A stretch of DNA of 64,000 bases, from NCBI GenBank assembly GCA_037042915.1, contig CM073202.1, positions 3,286,001 through 3,350,000 on the forward strand, written 5' to 3'. Origin of the DNA: Auricularia sp. M13 (lineage: Eukaryota; Basidiomycota; Agaricomycetes; Auriculariales; Auriculariaceae). The first letter of the stretch is position 1, and each line of letters opens with the position of its first letter. The notes below the pieces were generated by a model. It did no database searches, had not been told where the DNA came from, and worked only from the letters and a program-made list of their open reading frames with translations. This document shows, one piece after another, positions 40,326-52,651 of this stretch. Position numbers and translations under genes: made by a program.

Positions 40326-41583
40326 TAATGGGTCGTAGTCTATAGTTAAGGCCGTGTTCACTGTCAGGCTGTATGCGTAGCGGAATTCAAGGTACAGCAC
40401 GCACACCTGTGGGCACCAAGATACTAATGAGAGCTGCCAGAGGTGGTTTGAGTTGAAGACCGGGGCCGAATTAAACTCCGCTGAGATCGAAAAAACAGCC
40501 TCAGTTAAGGAGGCAATTATATATTTCGCTCCGTTGCGCAGTTGACGTGTCTACATCTCAGATTGTAGATAAAACTCTTGCATTTGATTTGTCGATCATC
40601 GCATTCCGAAGGATACAGTACATTGTTCGACATGGCGTACTACTTAGCATCACGATGACACCCTCAATGTCATGCTTAAGGCGCAAGCTGCCCGGCGCTC
40701 AGGAGAATCAAAAGTTACCACGATGTGTCAGCACCGTCAGCGTGCTCACAGCTTGAGCCATGTGCATGGCGGTTTGGCTCCGACAACAAACAGCAGATTC
40801 CAAGGTCGATCTTCAAGATAGGCAACCACATATCCCGTGAGCATCGAAGTGCGCTCCGCTCCGGGTTCTACACATGACCCGACGGCGAGTGCTGAGTCTG
40901 GTGCCTAATACAAGTCGCAGATCTGCAGAAGGCATTGATGGGCGCGCCGCCGTGAGATTGAAACAATAGTAGAGAGGCAACTACTCCCGACCAGGAGACC
41001 GACCGAGGCGGATTGTAAGTGAGATTCAAGCAATCCTCGAGCTTGACAACTGAGGCTGTCAATGAGGGGGGAATCCCGAAGAGCCACACTGCGGTGGCAG
41101 CTGACAGGTGGTTCATTGGGAGATTCGCCGAGCTGAGAATCATAGACCATTATGTAATGACCGAGCGGGTAATGTGAGGAGAAAATATCGATATTCGTGT
41201 GAAGAAATTTCCTGACAACCGTAGTCGATTATGAAGGCAAGCATTGTGCCGCCGTTGTGCACTTAGCAACCACATGGACGTATTGGGCTTACTGTACAGC
41301 ACATGTTTGCCACAGATGGATGTATGCTGGGCGAGCATCGCCATTGCTGTCTCACTCACGGTCCTGAGACCCAGGTGAAAATTTGCCCCCCTCCCCCCCC
41401 TTGCTTGGCTGGATCGTCGCACCTTCAATTATCACTGCCAACTCAAAAACTCGGACCTTTGCGGACCCTGCGGATGGCGTCTGTACTCCGGAAGGAAGCA
41501 CTGCAAGGTGATGCGGTGCCTGGAAGTGTGAGAGGGGCAAGCGGTGTTCGTACTCCGATCGAAAAGAAGCCGTCAGCGATTGG
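40326..41583. other. Intergenic stretch with a kinase-exon relic
   Basis: No complete gene. About 41308-41372, read on the minus strand, encodes [17 protein letters not shown], closely matching [17 protein letters not shown] of the adjacent kinase (from about 41918), so it is an inverted fragment of that exon. A C-rich tract (41391-41400) precedes the kinase promoter. Confidence 0.5.
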
Positions 41584-44500
41584 ATGTCGTCCACGACGGC
41601 GACGGCGCGCGAGCAGCCAGCGCGGCAGTCGATGGACGCCGGCACCCAGGAACATCGCCAGTCAAGCCGGGTTCGGGTTATTGGCGACTATGCGTTGGGC
41701 AAGACGCTGGGCGCGGGCAGCATGGGCAAGGTCAAGCTGGCCCACCATATTGTCACTGGCGAGCGGGTATGTGGCCAGAGGATCAGGCTGGGCATTGGCT
41801 GACAGTAAATCTCAGGTTGCGATCAAGATTGTGCCCAGAGCGCCGCCGCCCGACCCGCATGCGACGGGGCCGGAGGCCGCGAAACAAGCGGCCAAGGACG
41901 CCAACAAGGAGCTGCGGACCGTCCGCGAGGCAGCAATGGCGATGCTCGTCCAGCACCCATACATCTGTGGCATGCGTGAAATGCTGGTTCAGCCAGGCCA
42001 GTATCTCATGGTGCTCGAGTATGTTGCCGGCGGCCAGATGCTGGACTACATCATCGCCCACGGCCGTCTGCGCGAACGGGTAGCCCGCAAGTTTGCCCGG
42101 CAGATAGGCTCAGCCCTGGCCTACTGCCATGCAAATTCCATTGTGCACCGGGACCTCAAGATCGAAAATATTCTCATCGCGCACTCCGGCGACATCAAGC
42201 TCATCGACTTTGGTCTTTCGAATCTGTACAACCCGGCAGCCCACCTCAACACCTTTGCAGGCAGCCTGTACTTTGCTGCACCCGAGCTGCTCAACGCGAG
42301 AGCGTACACCGGGCCCGAGGTCGACGTCTGGAGCTTTGGTGTTGTGCTGTACGTGCTCGTGTGCGGCCGCGTGCCGTTCGACGACCAGAGCATGCCCGCG
42401 CTGCACGCCAAGATCAAGCGCGGCGTCGTCGAGTACCCGCCCTGGCTCTCCGCGGACTGCAAGTCGCTGTTGTCACGCATGCTCGTCACGGTCTCCGCCC
42501 AGCGCGCGACGCTCACCGAGGTGCTCAACCACCCCTGGATGAATCTCGGCTATACCTCGACGCCCAACACCCACATCCCACCGCGCACGCCTCTCAATGC
42601 GGACGAGCTCGACCCCGCCGTCATCCGCGGCATGAGCGGCTTCGAGTTTGGCTCCGACGCCGAGATCACGCAGAAGCTGCGCTCGCTGCTCACCAGCGAC
42701 TTGTACCTGCGCGCCTGTGCACGGCATACGCGCGGCACGACGTCTGCGTCGACGTTTGCGACGACGCTCGGCAGCACGTCGTCCGTGGACGTTGCCATGT
42801 CCTCGGCGTCTTCTGTGGTCTCGCACCCATCCAACGGCTCGGCCGGCGGCACGACAAAAGGCTCCAGGCGGTTCAGCGGTCTGAACTTTGACCATTACCG
42901 CCGCAAGCTGTTCTCGTCCACGGCGTCCGGGCCCAACAAAGATTCCGGATCGAATCCCCCACCGAGCGCGCTCCCGGCGTCGATGAGCAGCTCCTCGCTT
43001 GTGGGGCATGATGCTGTAGGCCATCTGGACACGCTGGACCCCACACGCGGCTTCCACCCGCTGATCAGTGTGTATTTCATGGTGCGCGAGAAGTTGGAGC
43101 GCGAGCGGCTCGCCCGGGAAGAAGCGGCGCATCCGCCGCCGCCGGCCGCGCACTCGCGCGAGGTGACCGTGGATAGCGTGCACGAGACGCCCTCGGATAC
43201 CACACTCCGGAAGCAGCAGGAGCAGCAGGCTCCCAAGGCCGAGCAGCAGCAGGCGCCGACGCCTGCGCCGCCCAAGGAGAAGGAGCGTCTGCGCGTGCCG
43301 CCGTCCATCGCGCCGCCGCAGCCGATGCGCCTGGGCGGTGCCGAGCACGGCGTTGTCTCTGGCCCGCCGTCTGCTGCCACACCCGCAAGCCCTGCGCCGA
43401 GGGCAAGGCTAGCCGATGTACCCGTCAGCCCACTCAGCCCGATCCTGCCCACGAAGGAAGACGCCGCAGCGAGCGTCAAGCCGCCGCCCGTCAGCGCGCA
43501 CAGGCGCAGCGTCAGCGTGCAGAAGGCGCTCCCGACGCCCTCGCAGCTCAGCCCCGCAGCGCCGCCGCCACAACAGCCCGCATCCGCACCGGCGAGCAGG
43601 ATACAGCAGCCGGCGTCCGCGCCCGGGAGCCGCATGTCGCCCTCGCCGTCCGCGCCGCAGGTGCGCAAGGCGTCGTCCCCCCTGCCCGGGGCCGGCGCCG
43701 GTGGCGGCACGGCGGGGTCAGCGTTTGCGCGGCGGTTCGGGAGCATCACGGGCGCAACGCGCCGCCGGACGTCGTCGCTCGTCGGCGCGCCGCCCGCAAC
43801 GGAGCGCCCGGAGCGCGTCGCGCGCAACTCGCTTGCCGAAGGCGAGGTGCTCTCGGACGGCGAGGGCTCGGGCCTCGGGCGCTGGGGCACCATTGGGCGG
43901 CGATGGAAGGGCGCGCGTCTGTCGAGTGCTAATGCCAATGGTGCGCCTGGCGAGGCGCGGCCGACCAGCGCGGGGGTGCCGAGTGCTGCCGGTGGGGGTG
44001 CGGGGGCGGTGGATGTGGTTGACGAGGAGGAGGAGGAGGTCGCTGTTGCGAGCGTTGGCGGAGACCATGAGCGGGCTGTGCGGCGGAGGAGTACGATGCA
44101 CGAGCAGGCGAATGCGCGCGAGAGTGAGAACATTGAGGTCGGCGTGGGTTCTGGCAGGAGCGAGTTCAAGGCTGTCCCACTCAAGGGGAGCTTCAGGTAC
44201 ATACCATCCTCATCCCAATACTTCTTTCTCTGCATTTTGCGGCTCAAGGCTGATACCATTTACCCTGATGCAGCGTCGCCACGACCTCGACAAAAGGTGC
44301 TACAGCACTGCGCACCGACGTCCGCCGCACGCTCACGCGGATGGGCATCGCGTTCCGCGAGATCAGTGGCGGGTTCGAGTGCGCGCACGAGCCATCCATC
44401 GTGCCCGGCTCGTCCAGCAAGTCGCGACCGCTGCGGAAGAAAACAAGCAAGCTGAGCATCGCGTCCAAGAAGAACAGGCCGCCGCAGACTCCTCCTGCGC

Positions 44501-44955
44501 CACCGACGCCCGCGCCGCCGCCCAAGGACAAGGATGCGGAGCTCAAGCTGGACGCGCAAAATCAGAACGGCAACGGCGACGCCAGCGTCAGCAGCTCGCT
44601 TGTGCACCTGGCTGCTACTGCGCGCGAGGCGTCCGAGCGCCCCGGGACGGGGCGGACGCCGAGCCCTGTTGCGGTCAAGGTTGCACAGCCGCCCAGCACA
44701 CCCATACGGCGCGACTTTGCCCAGACGGAGGCGCCGCCGGCGGAATGGTTCGACAAGAGCTCGCCGCTCGGCGTACGCTTCGAGATCCATATTGTCAAAG
44801 TACGTCGGTTTTGTTCTCTCAACACATGCGCGCAAACTAACGTGCCATAGGTGCCCATATTGCCTCTCCACGGAATTCAGTTCCGCAGGGTAGCGGGCGA
44901 CGGATGGCAATACCAAATGCTTGCGCGGCGCGTGCTGACAGAGCTCAAGCTCTAG
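41584..44955 (+). CDS. KIN1: Kin1/Kin2 (MARK/PAR-1 family) Ser/Thr protein kinase
   Basis: Four exons: 41584-41766, 41816-44196, 44274-44799 and 44851-44955. They sum to 3,195 nt, 1,064 residues. Kinase domain at about residues 27-320: LGAGSMGKV loop, VAIKI lysine, [10 protein letters not shown] catalytic loop, DFGLSN, an activation loop with [13 protein letters not shown] whose Thr is the LKB1-type site, and [20 protein letters not shown] long Ser/Pro/Ala-rich middle follows. The C-terminal KA1 domain is clear: [19 protein letters not shown].., [36 protein letters not shown]. Kin1-type kinases act at the plasma membrane in polarity, exocytosis and wall integrity; KA1 binds acidic phospholipids. 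The domain order and C-terminus match fungal Kin1. An upstream exon is possible but the ATG at 41584 gives a compact N-terminus. Confidence 0.92.
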
Positions 44956-45544
44956 CGCGCCCGGCCTGGCTGGCTCTCTGCATTGGCTCTGTCTTGGTTT
45001 TTCGTTCGCTGCATTGCTCACTCGGACGGTCCCTCTATCTCTCGCTCGCTCTCTCCATGCCCGCCGCATCGTTATCCACCCATTCTTGCTCTCCGCTCCC
45101 TATTCATGCCCAGCGCCCATGCATCCTTCCTCCCCTGCGGCGCCTGGAGCGCCGTCTCTTGCTCGCACAACCCATCCACCAATGCACGCATAGAATATTA
45201 TTTGCCCATTTGACCCGGTCTTCGCCCTTCACTTCGCTTAGCTTCATGATTCGCGCTTCTTGCTTATCCTGCCCGGTCCTTGCTTGGTTGCATCGTCTAT
45301 CTCTCCCTGGTTGGTTGGAGCTCGCTGTTGGCTGTCGTCGCCCCCCCCCCCCTCTTATTATCCGCTCTGCCCTATGTGTGCACATCCACCCACAAGTGTC
45401 TTGTACAAAAAATATTCACTCCCACAGCATGGGGAGCATTGGATAAAGAGTATCATAGTCGTACATCAGACTTTCAGGAGGCGAGGCGTTGGTTTCATGC
45501 CTGGTGTGCTCTACGAAAATTATGATTGATAGTCGATACATATA
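44956..45544. other. Convergent 3' intergenic stretch
   Basis: Pyrimidine-rich sequence, including a run of ten C at about 45341-45350, between two convergent genes. No coding signal; presumably terminators and UTRs. Confidence 0.5.
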
Positions 45545-46419
45545 CTATGGTGCTGCTGTCGACGGAGGCTCGCAGTCAACCTTCTCTGCGGGGTGGAAGA
45601 CAACTTCGGCAGGGGACCAATGCACGCCGAGCGACCAGATGTTGTCCAACGCGGGAAACGCCCAGCCGTCGCCAGTGACGTTGGACCACCAGACGGGCCG
45701 GATGCGCCCCGTGAGCCCAAACATCATGCTCTGCCACTCCTCGCTGGCGACTTCACCCTCGTCCGTCTTGCCCTGCCGCAGCGGCGGCTGCACGAGCGGG
45801 AAATAGGTCGGGACCCAGGACGCATCGAACGGAATTGAGAATGGGAACGAAGAGGGTGCTACGGTCGCCGTGAAGAAGGGAGTGTCAGGCGCGTCGGGAG
45901 GAGAGACTGAGATGTGCGTCGCGCCGTCGGAGAGGGGCGTGAACACGAAGTGCGCGAGATGCTTGGGCGTGTTCCAGTTTTTGCGCGCTGGGCACTGTTC
46001 AGTATCATCCGTGTGGGCACAGAGATAAGACAAGGACGTACCATTGTAGACGGAAGCTGGCGAAGAAACGTAGACGGCCGTCACGCGCGCGCGCCGCGCG
46101 CCCGACGGCGCGGTGAAATCGCCCGGGTGGTAGATCAGCTCGTCGTACGGCCCTGGCCACGGCGCGCCTTTAGTTCGCGTGTGACGCGCTCGTATGGGGA
46201 ATAGCACGCACCCACTGGGCTCTCCGTGTACCGCACAACCCACACGGTGCCTAGACCACCCAGGTACTTGTTCGTCGCGACATGAGGGTCGCTGGTGTCA
46301 GGCTGCTCCAGAGGGTGGTACGCGCCCTTTGGGAGCGTCTTCTGCGCGCCGAGCAGGATCCAGTAGACGTCGCCGCGCAGGTGCCAGGGCGCAGGCACGT
46401 CTTGGAACCAAGCGGCCAT
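45545..46419 (-). CDS. Acetoacetate-decarboxylase-like fungal protein
   Basis: ATG 46419 (MAAWFQDVPAPWHLRGDVYW). Two introns: GTGCGTGC..CCAG near 46225-46160 (joining SPVG to PYDELIYHPG) and GTACGTCC..CCAG near 46042-45992 (joining VSSPASVYN to RKNWNTPKHLAHF). It ends at TAG 45547. About 255 residues. The pattern (GPYDEL, then VTAVYVSS, NWNTPKHLAHFVF, GLTGRIRPVWWS) matches a fungal family related to acetoacetate decarboxylase by fold; a lysine sits in RKNWNTPK. Whether it decarboxylates anything is unknown. It is convergent with the Kin1 gene and shows no signs of decay. Confidence 0.7.
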
Positions 46420-47677
46420 GATTAGAGGATACAGTAGCGCACATCACCGATCCATCCGCCTAGACTGTTATGACATGAATAGCCACGGTGCAAGTCCGTG
46501 ATAACATCGGGGATTACCGACGTTGTCCTCGATGAGCTGTAGCTTTGTCCCAGCGTCTCAGTGCCGTCTCACAGTAAGAAACAGAGATCCGAAGCCGCTA
46601 AATTTACAAAGAGGAATATATGAACTATTTCTCAACGCCCTACTGTCTAATTCCCCGCCGTGGCAACCTATGTAAGTACCATGCGCCCGGGCGTCAAAAT
46701 GACAAAAGGCGTCAATCGTGAGCGCGCATTACATGAGCCGATTTGGACAATGCGTGGATCTCAAACATTTATCCCGAGGAAGAAGTGAGAGACCAGGGTG
46801 TAGTGCCAGCTGGCAGCGGCATTCTAACTGTCCAACAGTAAGTTCAAGGAATGCGAACACAATCACATTGAACCCCTGAGCTTCAGGGCACCTTCCTTCT
46901 CCCTTCTCACATTGAACAACGCGCACCCCTCGCTTTTAAGGTGAGGTGGAAGGGGTGTCTTCCTACGCTTCACTGGCAGCAATCAGCCCGGCCCGAGGCA
47001 CTGGCTCATCTCTGGCGCATGCTGGTCGAGCCTTCGATTCCGAACGGCCGCAGAAGGCGGGAGACGCAAGCAGAGTGGCTGTGGAAGTCGAAGCTGCCTG
47101 GCAACAGGCAGCTCCAAGCTGCATCAGTCGGGTGCTGAACAGGCACAAACGGCGCATCCTTCAAGTCTCAGGGACCAATTGACAGGAACAACTGCGCGAT
47201 TCGGAAGTAGGACCCAACAGTTTAGATGCGCCCGACAGCTTAGATGGATCGCATTCCTCCCGTCGGAGCGCGCTGCGGCCACGTATGGGCCTCCAAGTCG
47301 GCTCAGCAGGTCACCGGTGCAAGAACTGGTGCTTCAGAAGTCGCGGGCTCGTGCGAAAGCTTGACCATTAAAAACCGTGGCATTCCACAAAAGCCCTAAA
47401 GTACCTAAAAAGCGTAAGAAAGAAAAGGCGCCAAGAAGCAGGTGAAGAAGGGGTCGTCAACAAATATATTCTACCGAGTCAGCTACGTGCGAGGGGTGGT
47501 GCTACAAGCAAGGAATTATCTTCCTGAATAGATTAATAGCGGTAAGCGTCGGGGCAGGGTAACTGATGCGGTGGGTGCAATGAGTGTTGGGGTTTGAGGG
47601 GGTTGGGTGGGGTGAGTCCTCTACAGGCGGAAAAGATACTGGTGGTACACGCGCTCGCAGTCCGAAAGTCAAAAGGT
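46420..47677. other. Intergenic stretch, nothing recognised
   Basis: About 1.25 kb with only short, random-looking frames on both strands. No repeat or transposon end was noticed. It holds the promoter of the minus-strand gene at 45545-46419. Confidence 0.45.
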
Positions 47678-48730
47678 TCAGACTGGAGCAAGCTGGAAGG
47701 GGGTCGTGATGACCGCCGGCGGGCCGCGCAAGAGACGCAAATCCGGCGCGCTGTTGTTCCTCTTAAGGAGCGCGGGCCGTGCTGTTGATGAAGGTGCGCG
47801 GGCGGCAGGGGCGATCGTGGTGGGGGTGAAGGCAAAGAGCGCGTCGGCGTCGGGCGACGCGGGCGCGCTGGAATGGAAGAAGGAACGGGGGTCGAGCGAG
47901 GCGCGCCTGGTGGTGGCGGGCGACGCCGGCTCGTCGGGGTGGTAGAGCGTCGCGGCGTCGTCGAAGCCGCGCGGGGTCGACGACGACGCGTCGCTGAAGC
48001 TGTCGTCGAGCCAAAGCTCGGGGATGTGCTCGTCGGGGACCAGGCCGCGGCCGTCGGCGACGTGCGTGGGGGTGCGAGTGGGGTGCGGGTGGGCGCTGTC
48101 CTGATGCAGCTGCGTCGGGGCGGGGGCGGTGGGGGCGGCGTCCTGGTCCTTGTTGTTGTTGCCGTCGAGCGGCTCGTCTTCCCATTTGAATTCGTGCACT
48201 TCCCAGAAGTTGTTCGGGACCACTGGGGTCTGTTGTTGGAACGCGATCAGTTGAAGTCGAACAATAGCATCGGGAGAAGCGCGCGCACCGGAAGAACAAC
48301 GTCAACCGGGTCCTGTGCGGGCGAGACCGGGCTCTCGTCGTTGTCGGAATCATCGTCGAAGCCAAGGCTCTTGTTGGTGGCCTTGACCCAGGCGGCGATG
48401 TTCAGTGCCTCGTACTGGGTGCTGGCGTCGGAGCCGTCGTCGTTGTCCCAGTTGTCGAGGACAACGTCGCAGGCCGCCAGCGCCGCGTCTGTGCGTTCGC
48501 CGAACTCGTGCGCTAGCGCAACGGAGACGGCGGGCCCGCCCAGACGCTCGATCTCGCTGCTCTGAGCCTTGGTGACCTGGAAAGATTGTGAGACCGGAGC
48601 AGCCAAGACAGGCGAGACAATCGAGTCGTACCTGGCTCAGGCCGCGCAGGAGATCGCGCATTTCCCACAGCAGGCTCTCGAGGTCGACACTGGCGGGCGT
48701 CAGGGGGTATAGAATTCCTGTGGCAGCCAT
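47678..48730 (-). CDS. Conserved-looking protein of unknown function, helical N-terminus
   Basis: ATG 48730 (MAATGILYPLTPASVDLESL). Exon 1 ends after LLRGLSQ with a GTACGA donor; exon 2 begins VTKAQSSEIERLGG. A GTGCGC..ACAACAG intron removes an in-frame stop and joins PVDVVLP to TPVVPNNFWEVHEFKWEDE. The stop is TGA 47680. About 300 residues. Residues 10-110 are helical (EFGERTDAALAACDVVLDNW, NIAAWVKATNKSLGF), followed by an acidic segment (FDDDSDNDESP) and a disordered Ser/Pro tail with RRASLDP and LLKRNNSAPDLRLL, both resembling basophilic kinase or 14-3-3 sites. Not assigned to a family. Confidence 0.65.
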
Positions 48731-49946
48731 TGAGACGACGAGTGCGAGGGACGGGGGGCGAGGGCGGCGCGCGGCCGGGAAGGACGGATGGGAGTGGGGG
48801 CGTGGAGTGGAGTGCGCACGCGCACATCACGGTCTTATATATGAGCCCGAAGAATAGGCGCCCGGTGCCTGCCCGCCAGAACGTTCTTTGACCGACGCGT
48901 CTCCACGTCAGTTTCCGAGCCGAGGCGAGGCCCGTCGCGCCATGTCCGCGTCATTCCCCTAGCCTGCGCTCTCCCACTACTGGCACAGGCCCTGCGTGTC
49001 TCACTCTCACGCTGGTCTCACTACGTACCCCAACGAATTTTCTCGCGGACTGCGCACACCGCAGCGGTGCCAACGCGCAGGTCGCAGCGAGTCATGCCTA
49101 TTGTCTTCGCTTGTTCTCTGCGCTTCAGCTTTGCAGGTTGGCCACCAGTGTCCTGTTCTCGCCGGTGTTTGACTCGAACTTCACGTCGTTTCCCGGCTCT
49201 GCGCAATGCAGTGTCTCACCCCAAGCAGTCAGTTTCAACGTGCTCGCAACAGCCTCGGCGGGTGGTATGCTTTCCGACCTCGCAAACCTTCGTGCTCAGT
49301 CAGCGCGATGCAATCAAATTAGTGCGGGTTGGCTGTGCACAGATACCCAGGGTGCAAACGTGTTAACCTCGCTGACAACTGCTGTTCCACCTCAGTCTGC
49401 TTGCTGGAACATATCAATGCGTCACACTTGGCCATGGTTGTTGAGCACGCTATTACTGGAAAAGTGGGGTACATCACGTTGTGAACTCATTTCTAACACT
49501 GTTGCAACCATCGGCGGCCGGTGTCATCGCAGATGCTATTTTGCGCCCCAACAGAAACAAGAAGATCTGACAAATAACAATGGGCTTCGAAAAAATGACA
49601 GGTAGCACCCTCGTTGTCAGAGAATCGACAGGAGTGAGTGTTTATTACATTGCAGTGTCAATATATACACCGACTCGGAATGTCCGTTAAACGAATGTAC
49701 ATTGTCGATGTCAGTAGTGTATCCTTCTGCTATTAAGGACGCCCTCAAGGGTTTTCTCCCCGCTTGTTGAACAGAAATTTGCCTTATGTGAGCGGAGTTT
49801 CGTTTCAACGTCGATCCCTTCGTGCACGGTTTTTTTGCGCTCATCCAAAATCATTGTCCTTGTAGCCGCTGACGTGTGTACTTTACCTCCCACTGCACTT
49901 GCGCTTACTATCTTTGCGTTAAATCCCGCGGTAGTTTATTTGTTGC
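48731..49946. other. Intergenic stretch, no supported gene
   Basis: A frame at 49111-49605 has a secreted-protein flavour (LFSALQLCRLATSVLFSP, several Cys) but no ATG or splice partner. It may be a relic. The rest is featureless; 49620-49940 is the leader of the decayed F-box copy. Confidence 0.35.
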
Positions 49947-51491
49947 ATGCTCGACGCAATTTTTCCAGCGTGCCGCGACTTGCACCGCGACCTTGAAGCG
50001 GTAAATGGGCGGACGCGTTGTGTGACAATCGCGAGCGACATTCCGGCGGAGCTGGTGTCCAGGGTGTTGGAGCTGCTCTGCTTCGCTGATAGGATACGCG
50101 TCACTCACGTCTGCAAGCGCTGGAGGTCAATTGCGCTTGCTCACGAGCTCCTCTGGTCGCGTATCCGATGCACGTCCGCCACCGCCCTGAACGACCAGCT
50201 TGCGCGCACACAAAGAGTGCCCGCGGACGTCCAAATTACCGATATTACCCAGGAAAATCTCGACCAAGTTCTCGAGATCATATCCCGCCACTTGTATCAC
50301 GTTCGTCTCTTGCGTTTGCAGGCAAGCTCTTCGATGCCTCTGGAACTGAATTACTTTCCAACGGTTTACGCTGCGCTTGCACATCCCGCGCCACTGCTGG
50401 AGGCTCTCGACATCCAACTATTTCATGACCCCGTCTTCCCGGACGAGCTTACGCACCCCTTTGTCGCTCCGGAGGAGGACAGCACAGACTCGAGTGCTCG
50501 AGCGGTTCCCACAGCTTTTCTTCTTGGATACGCCCCCGTGCTACGGAAGCTTGCATTCGCAGGGATGAGGCTGCTGCCAGATGGATTCAGCGCCGTGGAC
50601 GGGATGCAGAATATCTCTCGACTCCGCCTTGATATCCGCACCCTCTCTGCTACCCAGCTATACTCTATCGTCTCCCTTCCTCGCCTCAGGAGCTTGTACC
50701 TGGAGGTATATCGCTGCGACGTGCCGCGTACGCCTGCTCCAGATGCGTTTTGACTTGACGAACTCTGGATATTGGGACCGTATGACGAAGGGCACTTCAC
50801 TCCGCCGTGCCCACCTGCTCCGCTATTTAGGCTTCCCCAACATCCGACATTTCACCTCGACTGAGACCTCGGGTGGCTCGAGACTATGACCCGTGCACCA
50901 CGTCGTCAGCCGCACACACTCATGGTCGATGAGTGGAGTGTAGAGCACGCCGGCGGAGAACTGTGGCTTCCAAAGCAAGCTTGGAGGATGATCGACGACT
51001 CAGGCTTCGTCTCCGATCTGATAGACATTCACGTTGGCGATTACTTCAGCTGGCCAGACGTGCAGCACATGGTCTCGCACCTCAGGGAACTTGTTATTCC
51101 TTACGAACACCTGCGCCTCGCGGAGTACTATGGCTTGTCGTTCGATCACATGACGCGACTATGCGTGCGCTTGCATCCTTTGCTGGTCATCACAGGGATG
51201 GATATCAGGATTCCGTGTCCAGCGTTGCGCGTGCTGGAGCTCTGGGGTGGGAACGATATTTCGCAAGGCTGCCTGGATGATCTGGTTGACGCTTTTCCGG
51301 AAAACGTCGTACATTTCCTTGCGTTAGATGAAGCTCATCTTCCCGAGCTGATCCTCCGCGACGTCGGTGCGGCAGATCGCTGGCGGAAATTCCATGGATT
51401 GGTGTCAGGTATACGCCAAGGCGACCCTGTCCCCGAGTCATTCGTCGAAGAGCTCAGATCAAAATGGCATGTAGTTGTCGCGGATGACTGA
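49947..51491 (+). pseudogene. F-box protein, type C (copy C2, disrupted)
   Basis: The frame opens at ATG 49947 and contains the same F-box and leucine-rich body as 38363-39835 (SDIPAELVSRVLELLCFADR, CKRWRSIALAHELLWSR). At 50751-50753 the CGA of copy C1 (DAFRLDEL) is TGA, and the next ~130 bp have lost the frame relative to C1, with another in-frame stop. From about 50886 the original frame resumes and stays open to the normal end (EELRSKWHVVVADD). It is therefore probably a pseudogene, although 267 intact residues including the F-box could still be translated. It has no MITE upstream; its leader differs from C1. Confidence 0.8.
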
Positions 51492-52462
51492 TAGTAGACC
51501 AGAAATTGAATCTGATCACATCAGTCGTGGACGGTCTGGCGCGAAGCATGTTTGTCTCATGTCAATCATCTCGACTTCAAGGACAGCAATGACCAGCTCC
51601 CGAATCTTTTGTCGAAGAGCTAGCGCTGAGGTCGCAATGGCATGCGGCGGCTTGGTACTGGCCGCTCTGGAACTTCAACTGTCTTATTTGAGACGAGGAT
51701 AAGAAAAGCGCGAACAGTGAATGGCGTCACGCAGGCTCCCGGAGTCGTTGCGCCACGCACCAAACGAGCACGGACATGTGTGGTAACTGAGCGCGATAGT
51801 GCAAGAAGGATGAAACAACTGGGGCAAACACGCTGAATCACAGCTTCCCGATGAGTTATAGCAGGGTGTGTCAGGACGGCAGCCGCGATGTTCGGCGAGC
51901 ATGAGAGGGCCCGGGGTAGCGCGTTGGACCACAGATGCGTACGAGTGAGCGACAGTCGCAGGTGGAAGAAACGGTGCATGCCAGGAGAAACCATCGCAAT
52001 GAGGAAGAGCGTCTTGAAGATCTAGTAAACCAGCAAGCTCCCTGTGACACATACGCCAGATCGTCTGCGAGACCAGGAAGGCAACAGCGACGGAATAGGT
52101 CGAGGGAGGTGAGTCGAACAGATCGGCTCGTCTCCCTCGACCTACGCCGCAAGAGCACACTGCGAGATGCAACCAGTCCACCCCAAGAGTGAGAGTCGCG
52201 GCAGTGCGCGCGTCAACACGGTGGGTCACGTGACGTCAGACACGGGAGCGCGCAAGGAGCGCGTGAAGAAGAAGAGAAATGCGGGGCCAAAACGACACGT
52301 CGCGCGCCGCGTCGACCCTCCCCCTTTATAGCCAAAGGTCGCCCAAATCGGTTGGGGTAAGAGTTCGCAATCGGTTGGGGTGTAGGTTCGTCGACGAGGT
52401 CGTTTTCGACGAACCCCGTCCGAAATTAGAACAAAATGACATTCGTGACGTCAGCGTCGCCG
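51492..52462 (-). repeat. Inverted segmental duplication, arm 2 (non-F-box part)
   Basis: Reverse-complement counterpart of 37036-38362. Shared landmarks include TGACGTCA (about 52226 and 52450), the TATAAAGG box (reverse, about 52322-52330), the cgtcgacgaggtcgttttcg hairpin (about 52389-52418), and the F-box C-terminal relic (51599-51653, plus strand here: SFVEELALRSQWHAA). This arm is about 350 bp shorter through several deletions. Hydrophobic stretches persist in one frame (STYSVAVAFLVSQTIW). Confidence 0.7.
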
Positions 52463-52651
52463 CACCGGACATCGTCACGAAACTCTGTACATTTCTTGGC
52501 ACTTGCCGGCCTGACCGCGACAACTGTGCGACTTTCTCAGTTCGCTCATAAGCACTGCCATCCTGTTGGTGCTCGTGCCATTACATAATCATTTTGGGCA
52601 GTTCTGCGAAGAATTTTCAACAGTTCATGAGAAGTCCTATGTTTTGCAGAA

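Noticed and set aside
41303-44455. A 1,050-codon plus-strand frame over the kinase
   Set aside because: Its first ~150 residues are translation of promoter and a 49-bp intron. The spliced four-exon model gives a complete kinase loop and KA1 domain.
49111-49605. Cys-containing frame with hydrophobic start
   Set aside because: No ATG start, no domain, no splice partners; possibly a relic.
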